DNA from: Acidobacteriota bacterium
GTDB lineage: Bacteria; Acidobacteriota; Vicinamibacteria; Vicinamibacterales; 2-12-FULL-66-21
Length of the DNA: 20,331 nucleotides
NCBI GenBank assembly: GCA_020200195.1
Contig: JAIVJE010000013.1
Location: forward strand, 1 to 20,331
Direction of reading: 5' to 3'
Program-made: the position numbers and the translations under genes
Shown here: positions 1 to 8,131 of the stretch, one piece after another
Layout: each line of letters starts with the position of its first letter
Position numbering within the stretch: position 1 is the first letter of the stretch
Notes under the pieces: model-generated
Databases searched by the model: none
What the model was told of the DNA's origin: nothing
Seen by the model: the letters and a program-made list of their open reading frames with translations, nothing else

Positions 1-130
1 GGAGATTGGCCGGGTGCCGCATTGCGGGCATGTCGGCTGTGTTTGGTGAACAGTCTGCCGGGGGTGGCTCGTATTACGTGGCGAGAACCCGTTCTTGCAG
101 CTGGTGTGAGCGAAATCACAGTTCACGCGC

Positions 131-427
131 TCATTGCACCAGCTCGGACTGACCCATGAGAATGCGATTCCCGCCGGCCGTGTGCGCGAACTCGGAGGAG
201 CGCGCCATTGCAGCGAGCGCTTGCGCGGTCTGTTTTCGCTGCAACGGAAACGAGACCGAGTCGAAGCGTTCCGCTTGAGACCCCAGCGCACCTTCTTTGC
301 GTGCGGGATCGAGCGCGGCGTTGAGAAGCCGCTCCGCCTCGGAGGGGCGCCCCAGCTTCACGAGTGCGTCGGACTTGCCAACGCGGACAGTATGAGGAGC
401 TTGCGGTTCGGCTCGTAGTGTCTGCAC
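131..427 (-). pseudogene. TPR-like protein fragment
   Basis: The minus-strand frame reads a helix-turn-helix-like stretch with the TPR-type segment ALVKLGRPSEAERLLNAAL at about residues 21-39, followed by a second helical stretch (QALAAMARSSEFAHTAGGNR). This spacing of Leu, Gly, Ala and Pro fits one or two degenerate tetratricopeptide units. TPR units normally act as protein-binding scaffolds. The frame ends abruptly after a Gln-rich tail and has no obvious ribosome binding site or proper N-terminus. I read it as a leftover piece of a larger TPR protein, not a gene. It lies among other scraps in the first 1.3 kb. It could be chance coding; confidence is low. Confidence 0.3.
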
Positions 428-886
428 AGAGCCACGAATGGCAGCCGAGTGTTGGCAATCGCTGCCGCCCTGCCATGCGGGTCTATCGTACGGGTCGCTT
501 CTGGCGGACGCCGATGAGGTGACTTGACCGGATCCGGCTGTTACGCCGAGTCGACGTAGGGTTTGAGCTGAGTGCGTCGGGACGGGTGTAATGCCCTTCG
601 CCCGGGTGCGTTAAGCGGAATGACGCAGCACAAAGCCGACGACCATCGCATTCAAGCGACCACTCTACGTATCGCGCCATCGTCGAGCACCTGCCATCCT
701 ATGCGGACGCCGCAGCGCTGATCGCCGCCATTTGCGACGCTGGATACGCGGCTCGCGTCGAGCGCGTCATTCCCGACATTGATGAAGCACCTTCGCCGGA
801 AATGGCGTGTCGGCGTGTGCCTGCGGCTGCTGTGCACCGCACCGCAAGACAGCGGAGTGGTCGAATCTCGGCACCAGTACAATTGG
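428..886. other. no recognisable gene; weak HMA-like scrap
   Basis: No gene can be supported here. One plus-strand open frame (from about 670, ending in a TAA near 905) contains the segment ADAAALIAAICDAGYAARVE. It resembles the last helix and strand of a heavy-metal-associated (MerP/CopZ-like) domain, but the metal-binding CxxC half is absent. If real, it is another truncated remnant; it may equally be chance. Confidence 0.2.
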
Positions 887-1075
887 ATGATGGACACGGC
901 CGATAAGGCCGGTCCTGTCGCAACGCTGCTCGAGAATCATCGCGCGTTCCTTCGGTATCTCGAGCGCCGCGTCGGCGACCGCGCGCTGGCCGAGGACATC
1001 CTTCAGGACGCGTTCGCCAAGATCGCAACACGGAGCGATGAACGACGTCGCACCGACGCTGGCGACGAGGTTTAG
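887..1075 (+). pseudogene. ECF sigma factor, N-terminal fragment
   Basis: From ATG 887 (a second ATG follows at 890) the frame encodes 62 residues. They contain LLENHRAFLRYLERRVGD followed by ALAEDILQDAFAKI. This is the typical region 2.1-2.2 helix pair of extracytoplasmic-function sigma-70 factors, which bind core RNA polymerase and the -10 element. An ECF sigma is normally 160-200 residues long. Here the frame leaves the family pattern after about residue 48 and stops at TAG 1073, so regions 2.3-2.4 and all of region 4 are missing. I see no continuation in the other frames downstream. The piece is therefore a truncated, non-functional remnant. The family call is fairly safe despite the short length. 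Confidence 0.55.
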
Positions 1076-1340
1076 TGTCTCGCTGCCCTCAGGGTCTGTC
1101 GAAAAGGTGCTCTCAGAAGTGCTACCTCAGCAAGGGCAGTCTCCGACCGTTGACATGGGCTCGATCAAGCCGGTCGGGCGGAGCGCGCGAGCCTTCACCT
1201 CTCGATCCCCGAGTGGTTCACAAAAGGGTGCTGCAGGCTGCCGCTGCAAGGGCATTACCTGTGGGATCACGACCCCACAGTCGCCTCAGCATTCGATGGA
1301 AGGGAACTTCCGAAGCGCACCGACCACGAGAAGGCGCACG
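1076..1340 (+). other. unassigned stretch with an open frame
   Basis: No gene is recognised. A plus-strand frame (codons starting at 1154 and read through to about 1346 and beyond) has protein-like composition, for example LHLSIPEWFTKGCC and LWDHDPTVASAFDGREL. I cannot assign it to a family, and it lacks a convincing start or ribosome binding site. It sits between two truncated genes on opposite strands and is probably part of another broken gene. Confidence 0.2.
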
Positions 1341-1376
1341 CTAGAACCGCATCGTCAGTGCGAAACGAACCGCCCC
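1341..1376 (-). pseudogene. C-terminal tail of an outer-membrane beta-barrel protein
   Basis: On the minus strand the last codons read G-A-V-R-F-A-L-T-M-R-F followed by TAG at 1341-1343. An alternating aromatic/hydrophobic strand ending in a C-terminal Phe is the classic BAM-recognition end of an outer-membrane beta barrel, such as a TonB-dependent receptor or OmpA-like barrel. Only about 11 residues remain. They are joined in a different frame to the truncated sorbosone-dehydrogenase-like gene (see 1355-2080), so this is the far side of a deletion junction. The evidence is a very short motif; treat it as suggestive. Confidence 0.35.
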
Positions 1377-2080
1377 ATTCCGTGTTCGGCGACATTGCTG
1401 TTGGAACCGACGCCGACGTAGAGCTTCGATCCATCCGCGCTCGCGATCAGGCTCTTCGTCCAGTGGTGGTTCAGCGTCTTGCCGGGGAGGTCCACAACCT
1501 TCACCGGCCGTGCGGAGATCTGTGTCTCGCCTTCTGAGTACGGAAATTTGACCAATGCGTCCGCGTTCGCGACGTACAACGTGTTCCCAACCAGTGCCAT
1601 TCCAAACGGCGAATTGAGGCCAGCCAGCAAGACCGATCGCGTCTCCGCAACGCCGTCGCTGTCAGGATCCCGGAGCAGCGTGATTCGATTTGCGCTCGGC
1701 TCGGCGCCACCCGCCTTTTTTTGAAACCGCTTAAAGAACCGGCCCTTGAGGCGCCCGTAACCTGACGACCGCGGTGGTGCGTTTGTCTCGGCGACCAGCA
1801 CGTCGCCGTTTGGCAGCACGTAAAGCCAGCGCGGATGATCGAGTCCTCACGCAAGCGCCGTCACCGTCAGTCCAGCGGCCGGCGCCGGCGTCGCAGCTGC
1901 CGTCCATCCTTTCGCGCTGACGATGTTGACCGTCGGAATCAGCGAGCGCTCCAGCGCCGGCAGTACTGGCTGCGGCCCCGTACCCTCGGCGACGGTCAGC
2001 CGCGCGGTCGCACCGCAGCCCGCAAAAGCCACGGTGCACCAGACCAGGATCACACCGGATCTAATGTTCTTGCGCGTCAT
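1355..2080 (-). pseudogene. PQQ/L-sorbosone-dehydrogenase-like lipoprotein, internal TGA and 3' truncated
   Basis: The start ATG is at 2078-2080, overlapping the upstream regulator's stop by four bases. Residues 1-21 form a lipoprotein signal with lipobox AFAGC, so the product would be anchored in the periplasm. Family features follow: LIPTVNI near residue 47, then GLDHPRWLYVLPNGDVLVAE, PSANRITLLRD, GLNSPFGMAL, LNHHWTKSLIAS and VGSNSNVAE. These mark the six-bladed beta-propeller of the soluble aldose/L-sorbosone dehydrogenase family (PQQ-linked sugar oxidation). Two lesions are visible. An in-frame TGA at 1847-1849 separates TVTALA from GLDHPR; relatives that I recall carry a sense codon there. 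The coding also stops short after NSNVAEHGM at about 1377, losing roughly half of the usual propeller, and is fused to an unrelated tail. The family assignment is strong; the gene is dead. Confidence 0.85.
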
Positions 2081-2718
2081 TTGCGTCCCTGCTGAATCTC
2101 GAAGCAGCACTTCGGCCGCCCCTCGCGTTCGCAACACTCTTGTACTGGCGTTCCGGCGATCACCGAAACGAAGCTCTCCATGGCAACGCACACCCCCTGG
2201 TGCTTGCCGGTCAGTGCGGCAAGCGGACACGCCGCGCCGCGAATGACATAGCTGCCGTTCCCGTCGACGTGCGTCAAGGCGCCGAGCTGCTCGTTCATCA
2301 TCGCGCTCGCGAGCTCCACGCGTCCCCGGAGCGTGCGAGGCAGACGCCGGCCGCGAGACGCTTCGTCGGCGAGTCCTTCGCCGGCTCGGCGCAACAGCGC
2401 GTCGAACTGGGACGCCGACAGCGCGTCGGCGAAGGCGCGCACCAGGTGCGCCAGGAACGGCACGTACGCCTTGGAAAGCACCTGCTCGATCTCCGGGGTC
2501 AATTCGAAGATGTGGGAAGGCCTGGTCGTACCGGGCCTCGTTCCGGCCCGTCTCACGACGCCATCTCGCTCCATGGCTGTAATCTGAATTCGGACGGCGC
2601 TCCGGGTGAGCGCGAGCTTGGAAGCCATGTCGTCCGCCGTCAGACCGCCGGGCTGGAGGAGAGCCACGATCCGTCCGCGGCTGGTATCCAGAAGGTGTTT
2701 TCTCAGCAGTTCCGGCAT
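2077..2718 (-). CDS. SufR-like winged-helix regulator with C-terminal cysteine cluster
   Basis: This 213-residue protein has an N-terminal winged helix-turn-helix (about residues 10-75: LLDTSRGRIVALL, LTADDMASKLALTRSAVRIQ, MERDGVVRR). A C-terminal domain carries C164, C177 and the vicinal pairs C195-C196 and C204-C205. C164-x12-C177 followed by distal cysteines resembles the Fe-S-sensing SufR/ArsR-like regulators, although the later spacing differs from classical SufR (17 residues between C177 and C195). It probably senses an Fe-S cluster, metal or redox state and regulates its own operon. Its stop overlaps the start of the lipoprotein pseudogene (TCAT at 2077-2080), so the two were translationally coupled. 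The frame is intact and starts at ATG 2716-2718. The downstream target has been lost, so its present role is uncertain. Confidence 0.85.
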   Translation of the reverse strand: MPELLRKHLLDTSRGRIVALLQPGGLTADDMASKLALTRSAVRIQITAMERDGVVRRAGTRPGTTRPSHIFELTPEIEQVLSKAYVPFLAHLVRAFADALSASQFDALLRRAGEGLADEASRGRRLPRTLRGRVELASAMMNEQLGALTHVDGNGSYVIRGAACPLAALTGKHQGVCVAMESFVSVIAGTPVQECCEREGRPKCCFEIQQGRK

Positions 2719-3042
2719 TGAGCACTCTGCGGCGCGCAGAGGGATCGTCTGCGGTGCCGACGTGTCGGGAAATCAAACGAACCGATGGAGATCCGTACGG
2801 TTTCTGTCTGAACTGGCCCTACCCATGGCACGGACGACATCTGGGTGGTCGACGTTTCATCCTGCTGATTTGCCCGCGAACCGTGCGGATTCATTGCCAC
2901 GTTGAATCGCGTTCGCAATCCTCTTGCCCGGCGCGCATCTTGCTGAATACGCAAACGTCGATTTGCCTATCTCAGGCAGCTGAGCAGCGTGTTCGGCTAC
3001 GCCATGGTGACCTTCGCCCATTCGGATGAGGAGACGCATGCG
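2719..3042. other. divergent intergenic region
   Basis: These 324 bases separate the minus-strand regulator from the plus-strand cytochrome gene, so promoters for both should lie here. I could not identify a convincing -35/-10 pair or operator. Short open frames on both strands show no family resemblance. GAGGAG at 3028-3033 is the ribosome binding site of the cytochrome gene. Confidence 0.5.
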
Positions 3043-4389
3043 ATGAAGAAAAGCAGCCTCGTCATCGCCATCGCTGCCGCTTCGTGATTGGTCGCTGCCT
3101 GTGCGCGACTCACGAAGGATGTCCAGACCGACCCGTCAGTCAAAGCCCAGCAGGGTCGCTCTTCGTTTGATGAAGAGACGGACGCCAACGTGAAGCGCAT
3201 GTACGAGGAAGGCCAAAAAGTCTTCCGGCACGACACGTTTGGCTCGGAAGCCTTCTGGGGAGACAAGCTCCAGCTCCATCGCGCGATCCTCGGCGAAAAG
3301 CAGGGCGGCGTCGGGCCGGGGGTGAGCCCGAAAGATGCCCTCAAGCTTGGCTTGAAGGTCGATCAAGGCGAGATGCCCGAAGCCGCGGTCGAAATGATCA
3401 AGCGAGCGTCTCTCGACCTCGAAAAGCCCGAGACCACCCTCGCGTTGCTGAAGGCGAATGCGGTCGTCGGCGTAACCGGCGTGTTCAAGGACGGCAAGCT
3501 GGTGTCGATGGGCATTCAGTGCGCGCTTTGTCACTCCACTGTTGACGATTCATTGAGTCCCGGCATCGGCCGCCGGCTCGATGGATGGCCGAACCGCGAT
3601 CTGAACATTGGCTCCGTCGTGGCGCTTGCGCCGAACCTCAAAGCGTATGCGGACCTGCTGGGACTTCCGGAACAGGAGCTGAAAAAGATTCTGGAAAGCT
3701 GGGGACCCGGCAAGTACGACGCGGAGGTCAATCACGACGGGAAGGCGTTTCGCCCTGACGGGAAATCCGGCGCGACGCTGCTGCCGGCGGCATTTGGCCT
3801 CGCAGGCGTAAACAACCATACGTATACCGGCGCATGGAGCAACGTCACGTACTGGAATGCGTACGTCGCGAACACGCAGATGCGCGGACAGGGCGTGTTC
3901 TTCGATCCGCGCCTCAACGACGCGAAAAAGTATCCGCTCGCCCAAAAGCTCGGCGACCACAACATCCGGCACGATCCCGACCTCGTGACCTCGAAGCTGC
4001 CGGCGCTGCAGCTGTATCAGCTGGCGCTTCCGGCGCCGCGTCCGCCCAGGGGATCGTGGGACGAGGCCGCGGCGACGCGCGGCTCTGCGGTGTTCGGCAA
4101 GGCTCGATGCAGCTCATGTCACGTGCCGCCGCTGTACAGCGAACCAGGGTGGAATCTGCACACGGCGGAGGAGATCGGCATCGACGACTTCCAGTCGAGC
4201 CGCTCGCCAGACAACCGGTATCGCACCACACCGCTGCGCGGACTGTTCACGCGTATGAAGGGCGGGTTCTATCACGACGGCCGCTTCGCGGATCTCGCGG
4301 CGGTCGTGGACCACTACGACCGTCACTTCAAACTGAACCTGTCGGCGGCGGAGAAGCGCGACCTCATCGAGTTCTTAAAGTCGCTTTGA
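3043..4389 (+). pseudogene. diheme c-type cytochrome lipoprotein (CCP/MauG-like), TGA in signal peptide
   Basis: GAGGAG at 3028-3033 precedes ATG 3043. The reading begins MKKSSLVIAIAAAS, meets an in-frame TGA at 3085-3087, and continues in the same frame with LVAAC (lipobox; Cys 20) and more than 420 open codons. Heme-binding motifs are CALCH (C160/C163/H164) and CSSCH (C356/C359/H360). The C-terminal part, with FYHDGRF, VVDHYDRHFKLNL and a final EFLKSL, matches the second domain of cytochrome-c-peroxidase/MauG-like proteins. These are periplasmic electron-transfer or peroxidase enzymes. Without read-through the protein cannot be exported, since the downstream start (TTG 3088) lacks a signal peptide. 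The rest of the frame is undamaged, so the lesion looks recent or could be a base-call error. It heads a plus-strand cluster; the ferritin-like gene follows after 62 bases. Confidence 0.85.
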
Positions 4390-4433
4390 CAGGCGCAGCG
4401 CGGTTTTGCCGTCGGTCATCAGTCTCACGCCTG

Positions 4434-4443
4434 AAGGAGGAGG
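4434..4443 (+). promoter_or_regulatory. strong ribosome binding site of the ferritin-like gene
   Basis: AAGGAGGAGG lies eight bases before ATG 4452. It is nearly a perfect Shine-Dalgarno sequence. It fixes the start of the ferritin-like gene upstream of its frameshift, showing that the ATG at 4651 in the downstream frame is not the original start. Confidence 0.75.
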
Positions 4444-4451
4444 AAGTCCCA

Positions 4452-5310
4452 ATGGTTCGCAATCTTCGAATGACTCGTCGGTCGGCCTGGAGAGGCTTTG
4501 GCGCCCTCGGACTCGTGACTGCATTGCGGCCTTCGCTCGCCGGCGCACAGGCCGCACCACCGATCAGCGACGCCGACATCTTCAATTTCGCGGTGAACCT
4601 GGAATCGCTGGAAAACGGAGTACTACCTCCGTGGCACCACAGGTAAAGGCATGGATGACGCGGATGCCGGAACCAATCCGGGACCGGTGACCGGCGGACG
4701 GATGGTTCCCTGGAAGAACGACGACTTGCGTGAGTTCATGGAAGAGGTGGCAGCCAATGAGCTCGCCCATGTCCGTTTCTACCGTCGAACGCTTGGTAGT
4801 CAAGCGGTCCCGCGTCCTGCGATCGACCTCGGCGCCTTCGCCGCCGCTGCAAAGGCTGCCGCACTTGGCGACAATTTCGATCCGTTCGCGAGCGAGATGA
4901 ACTTCTTCCTTGGCGGAATGTTGATGGAAGACGTCGGCGTGACCGCGTATCACGGCGCCGTGCCCCTCATCGGCAACAAACAGTTCCTCGACGCGGCAGC
5001 GGGCATTCTCGCTGTCGAGGCATACCACATGGGAATGGCCCGGTCAGTCCTGTACCGGATGGGCGACGAGGCGCGCAAGGCAGCGAACAAGCTTTCGGAC
5101 GCGCGCGACAAACTCGATGGTCCGGAGGATGTCGATCAAGGAATCGAGGTCAACGGCAAGGCCAATATCGTGCCGGCGGATGCCGATGCCAAGGCGTTCA
5201 GCCGAACACCGCAGCAAGTGCTGCGAATCGTGTACTTAGCCGACAAGCCAGGAGTCTCTGGCGGCGGCCTGTTCCCGAAAGGGATGAACGGCACGTTGAG
5301 GTCAACGTAG
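4452..5310 (+). pseudogene. ferritin-like domain protein (Ferritin_2 type), single frameshift
   Basis: The start at 4452 gives MVRNLRMTRRSAWRGFGALG, a Tat-like secretion signal (RRSAWRGF, then a hydrophobic stretch ending AGAQA). The start of a four-helix ferritin-like domain follows (DADIFNFAVNLESLE). The frame is then lost at the AAAA run at 4612-4615. Removing one base restores EYYLRGTTGKGMDDADAG and joins the frame that runs to 5310. Conserved metal-type residues are visible: E-x-x-H in ANELAHVRFY, an acidic helix EMNFFLGGMLMEDVG, and E-x-x-H in AVEAYHMGM. Families of this type (PF13668) are exported, desiccation/oxidative-stress-associated proteins of uncertain chemistry. Everything except one extra base is intact, so this is either a fresh mutation or a homopolymer sequencing error. 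Confidence 0.85.
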
Positions 5311-5407
5311 GTCAATGCGGCATCAAGGCTCCTTCAAAGGTTCGGCCCAAGCGATGCCGCGCCGGAGCCAAGGGCGCATCGAACAGCAGCTGTAGGGGAG
5401 AACCAGT

Positions 5408-5824
5408 ATGGAAAGCAGAGCGAAACTCCTTGGCCATCCGATCCACCCGATGCTGATTGTGCTGCCCTTGGGCCTCTTCATCGCCGCCGTCGTGTTCGAT
5501 GCTCTCTACATGTGGCGAGGGTCCCCGACCTTCGCCACGGTGGCGTACTGGAATATTGCGGCGGGTATCGTAGGCGGTCTTCTCGCCGCGGTGTTCGGCC
5601 TCGTAGATGTCGCCGTTCTGGATGATGAGCGCCGCCACGCGCTCAGGCGTCTTGATCGCGAGCCGCAGGCCGATCTGCGAGCCGAAGTCGTGGCACTCGT
5701 GATCGGCAGTGTGGCGGGATGGCTGGGCGGCGAGCTCGTCGATCGACTCGGCGTTGGCGTGGACGACGGGGCGCATCTCGACGCGCCAAGTTCCTTGTCG
5801 GGGCGTCCCGCTCGACTGAAGTAA
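5408..5824 (+). pseudogene. DUF2231 membrane protein with foreign internal patch
   Basis: GGGGAG at 5395-5400 precedes ATG 5408. Residues 1-66 are a typical DUF2231 N-terminus: LLGHPIHPMLIVLPLG, then two membrane helices ending VFGLVD. The C-terminus (from about residue 96), with GWLGGELVDRLGVGVDDG and LDAPSSLSGRP, is also typical DUF2231. The middle (residues 65-95) is not DUF2231. Read on the other strand it is an alpha/beta-hydrolase segment (see 5600-5692). The usual loop and third helix are therefore missing and replaced, although the frame stays open for 138 codons, somewhat shorter than the 160-170 I expect for the family. A membrane protein could still be made but would have the wrong topology. 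I treat it as non-functional. Confidence 0.75.
5600..5692 (-). other. inverted alpha/beta-hydrolase gene fragment used as filler
   Basis: On the minus strand this segment translates without stops as HDFGSQIGLRLAIKTPERVA followed by ALIIQNGDIYE. This is the oxyanion/beta-strand-7-to-8 type segment common in alpha/beta-fold hydrolases (haloalkane dehalogenase/epoxide hydrolase-like: H-D-x-G, then R-x-x-x-x-x-P-E-R-V, then I-Q-N-G). No other part of a hydrolase gene is present nearby. Its ends coincide with the points where the enclosing DUF2231 gene stops and resumes resembling its family. Confidence 0.6.
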
Positions 5825-5857
5825 CGGTTTACGCTTCACGGGAACCCAGGTACACGC

Positions 5858-8078
5858 GTGCCTCTTGCCCTCATTCGACCTGGACAGATCTACGCTTGGA
5901 ACGGCCCGTCGCTGCTCCTGGTCAACACGCGCGGGGAGTGCAGAGAGGATGAGCAATTGTCCGGGTACTATTTCCGCGAAGCACGATTCCTCAGGACGTT
6001 GCGTCTGGAAGTCAACGGCCGTTCCCCGTGGCCGTGCGAGGCGACCCTTCTCGCGCCTCACGTGCTCGCCTTCACGTCGATCTACCCTGAGTTGGCCGAA
6101 TTCGGTGGGGGTGGGAGCGGCCAGTCCGGGGACGACGTGTCTATGGACGCTGACGGCATTCCGCATCGGGCCTTGTCGCTGCGCGTCGTCTATACGGTGA
6201 CCATCGGCGGACTGACGGTCCGACTCACGATCAGCAACCACGCGACACATCGTGTCGAGACCGACGTGGCATGGGAACTCGACGCTGATTTCGCGGACAT
6301 TCAGGAGGCGCACGGAGGCAAGCGCGAGCAACAGGCCGATGTGCAACGACGGATTGACAGCGGTCAGCTCCATCTCACCTATCAGCATCCGCAACTGAAA
6401 TACCGGACGATCGTGGCGCCGACCGGGTCGAGTTCCTGGACGGTGAGCGAGTCGACGATCAAGACACGAATCCGGCTCGAACCGCAGGAGGTCGTCGTTC
6501 TGAGCCTCCACATCGAGCCGTCCGACACGAACGGCGAGATCGCGTTCACTGACGTCGACGCTCGCGAGGAGCTTCTCCGGGATGGCAGGGCGGCTTGGCG
6601 CGCGTCACGGTACCACCGAACCGCCTCGCCGAACGGATTCTCAGCGCAAACGTCCGAGACTTCGCATCATTCCCGTTGCTCGAGGGTGAGCGCGATGAGT
6701 GGCTAACGCTGCAGGCCGGAATGCCGCTCTACCCTGCGCTCTTTGCGACACCCTCACGGCTGGGTGGCAGGCCGCGTATCTGGATCGCGGTGAGTCGCTC
6801 GACGCGAGTCTGACACGGCTCGGTCGCATGCAGAGCGATCGCGTGAACGACTGGCGGGACGAGGAGCCGGGACGCATTCCGTATCAGGTGCGCCGCGGGC
6901 CGCTGGCCCTCCTCGATCTGAATCCCTACTCGGCGTACTACGCCGACTTCGCCAGCCCGTTGATGTTCGTGATCTCGCTCGCGCATCTGTACTCCTGGAC
7001 CGGCGACAAGACGTCCATCCAGCGCCATTGGGACGTCGCGCGCCGCATTCTCGACTGGGCGCGCACAGACGGCGATAAGAACCGGGATGGCTATCTCGAA
7101 TACCAGACGCGCTCGACGAAAGGCACCAAGAATCAAGGATGGAAGGACAGCGGGGATGCCATCATGTACGACGATGGAACGCGGGTACCGCCACCGATCG
7201 GGACGTGCGAGCTGCAGGGATATTGGTTCGCGGCGCAGCAATTGATGGCGTTCCTGAGCGGGGTCATGGGCGAGTACGCCGACGCGAAGGCATTCTGGCG
7301 GAGCGCTTTGGACCTCAAGGAACGCTTCAACCGTGACTGGTGGGACGACCAGCAGGGCTCGATCGTCCTGGCGCTCGATCCGGACAAGCGGCAGGTCGCC
7401 GCGGTGACGTCCAATGTGGGGCACTGCATCGCGTGCGGGATCATCAGCGACGAGTATCTTCCACGTGTCGTCGGACGACTCTTTGCGCCGGATATGTTCA
7501 GCGGCTGGGGGATCCGCACGCTGTCGTCCAGCCACCGCGCGTACAACCCGCTGAGTTATCACCTGGGAACAGTCTGGGCCGTCGAACAGGCGACGATTGC
7601 CTTCGGACTTCGCCGCTTCGGCTTCAACACACGCGCGCTGGAACTTGCGCAGGCCCTCTTCGACCTGGCGGCGTTGTATCCGGAATACCGCATTCCTGAA
7701 TGCATCGGCGGCTATCCTCGCGGTGAGAGCGGCGCGCCTGGCGCGTATCCTCGCGCCAACACACCGCAGCTGTGGAACGCCAGCGCGTTCCCACTCCTGA
7801 TCCACACGATGCTCGGCTTCCAGCCCATCGCAGCACTCGAAACGCTGGTCGTCGATCCGGTGCTGCCCACATGGCTGCCGGAGCTTGTTCTCCACGACCT
7901 CCGCCTGGCCGGTGCCAAGGCTACGCTGCGATTCTGGCGGAACGAGTCGGGCTCATCGCACGTCGAGGTCCTTCACAGGCAGGGTACGTTCCGCGTGGTG
8001 AAGCAACCACCGCTTGAGTCTTTGACGGCTGGGGTGTCCGACCGTCTGAGTGCATTATTCGACAGCATCCGTCACTGA
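5858..8078 (+). pseudogene. glycogen-debranching-type (amylo-alpha-1,6-glucosidase family) enzyme, two frameshifts
   Basis: The first frame (GTG 5858 to about 6600) is an N-terminal GDE-type beta domain: PGQIYAWNGPSLLLVNTRGE, YYFREARFLRTLRLEVNG, GDDVSMDADGIPHRAL and DADFADIQEAHGGKREQQA. The reading then shifts to RVTVPPNRLAERILSANVRD, DFASFPLLEG, LQAGMPLYPALF (about 6599-6745). It shifts again to DTLTAGWQAAYLDRGESLDA and the (alpha/alpha)6-barrel part through 8078 (LDLNPYSAYYADFASPL, TCELQGYWFAAQQLMAF, FSGWGIRTLSS, PQLWNASAFPLLI). The second shift fits loss of about four bases where the family has F-G-R-D before T-L-T-A-G-W. The full product would be about 740 residues and would act on alpha-1,6-linked glucan or trehalose-type stores. 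Apart from the two indels the coding is excellent, so decay is recent. Confidence 0.85.
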
Positions 8079-8131
8079 AGTTGCGGCCACTGTCCGACGC
8101 GGGCCGGCCACGCGGGAGCAGGAGAGAAGAC

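Noticed and set aside
1847..2776. 309-residue minus-strand ORF as one gene
   Set aside because: Only its last 77 codons (from 2080) are real; the rest is an out-of-frame shadow of the regulator gene.
5312..6511. 399-residue minus-strand ORF as a real protein
   Set aside because: It is antisense to the DUF2231 and debranching-enzyme genes. Only its hydrolase segment (5600-5692) resembles a family, and that is an inserted patch.
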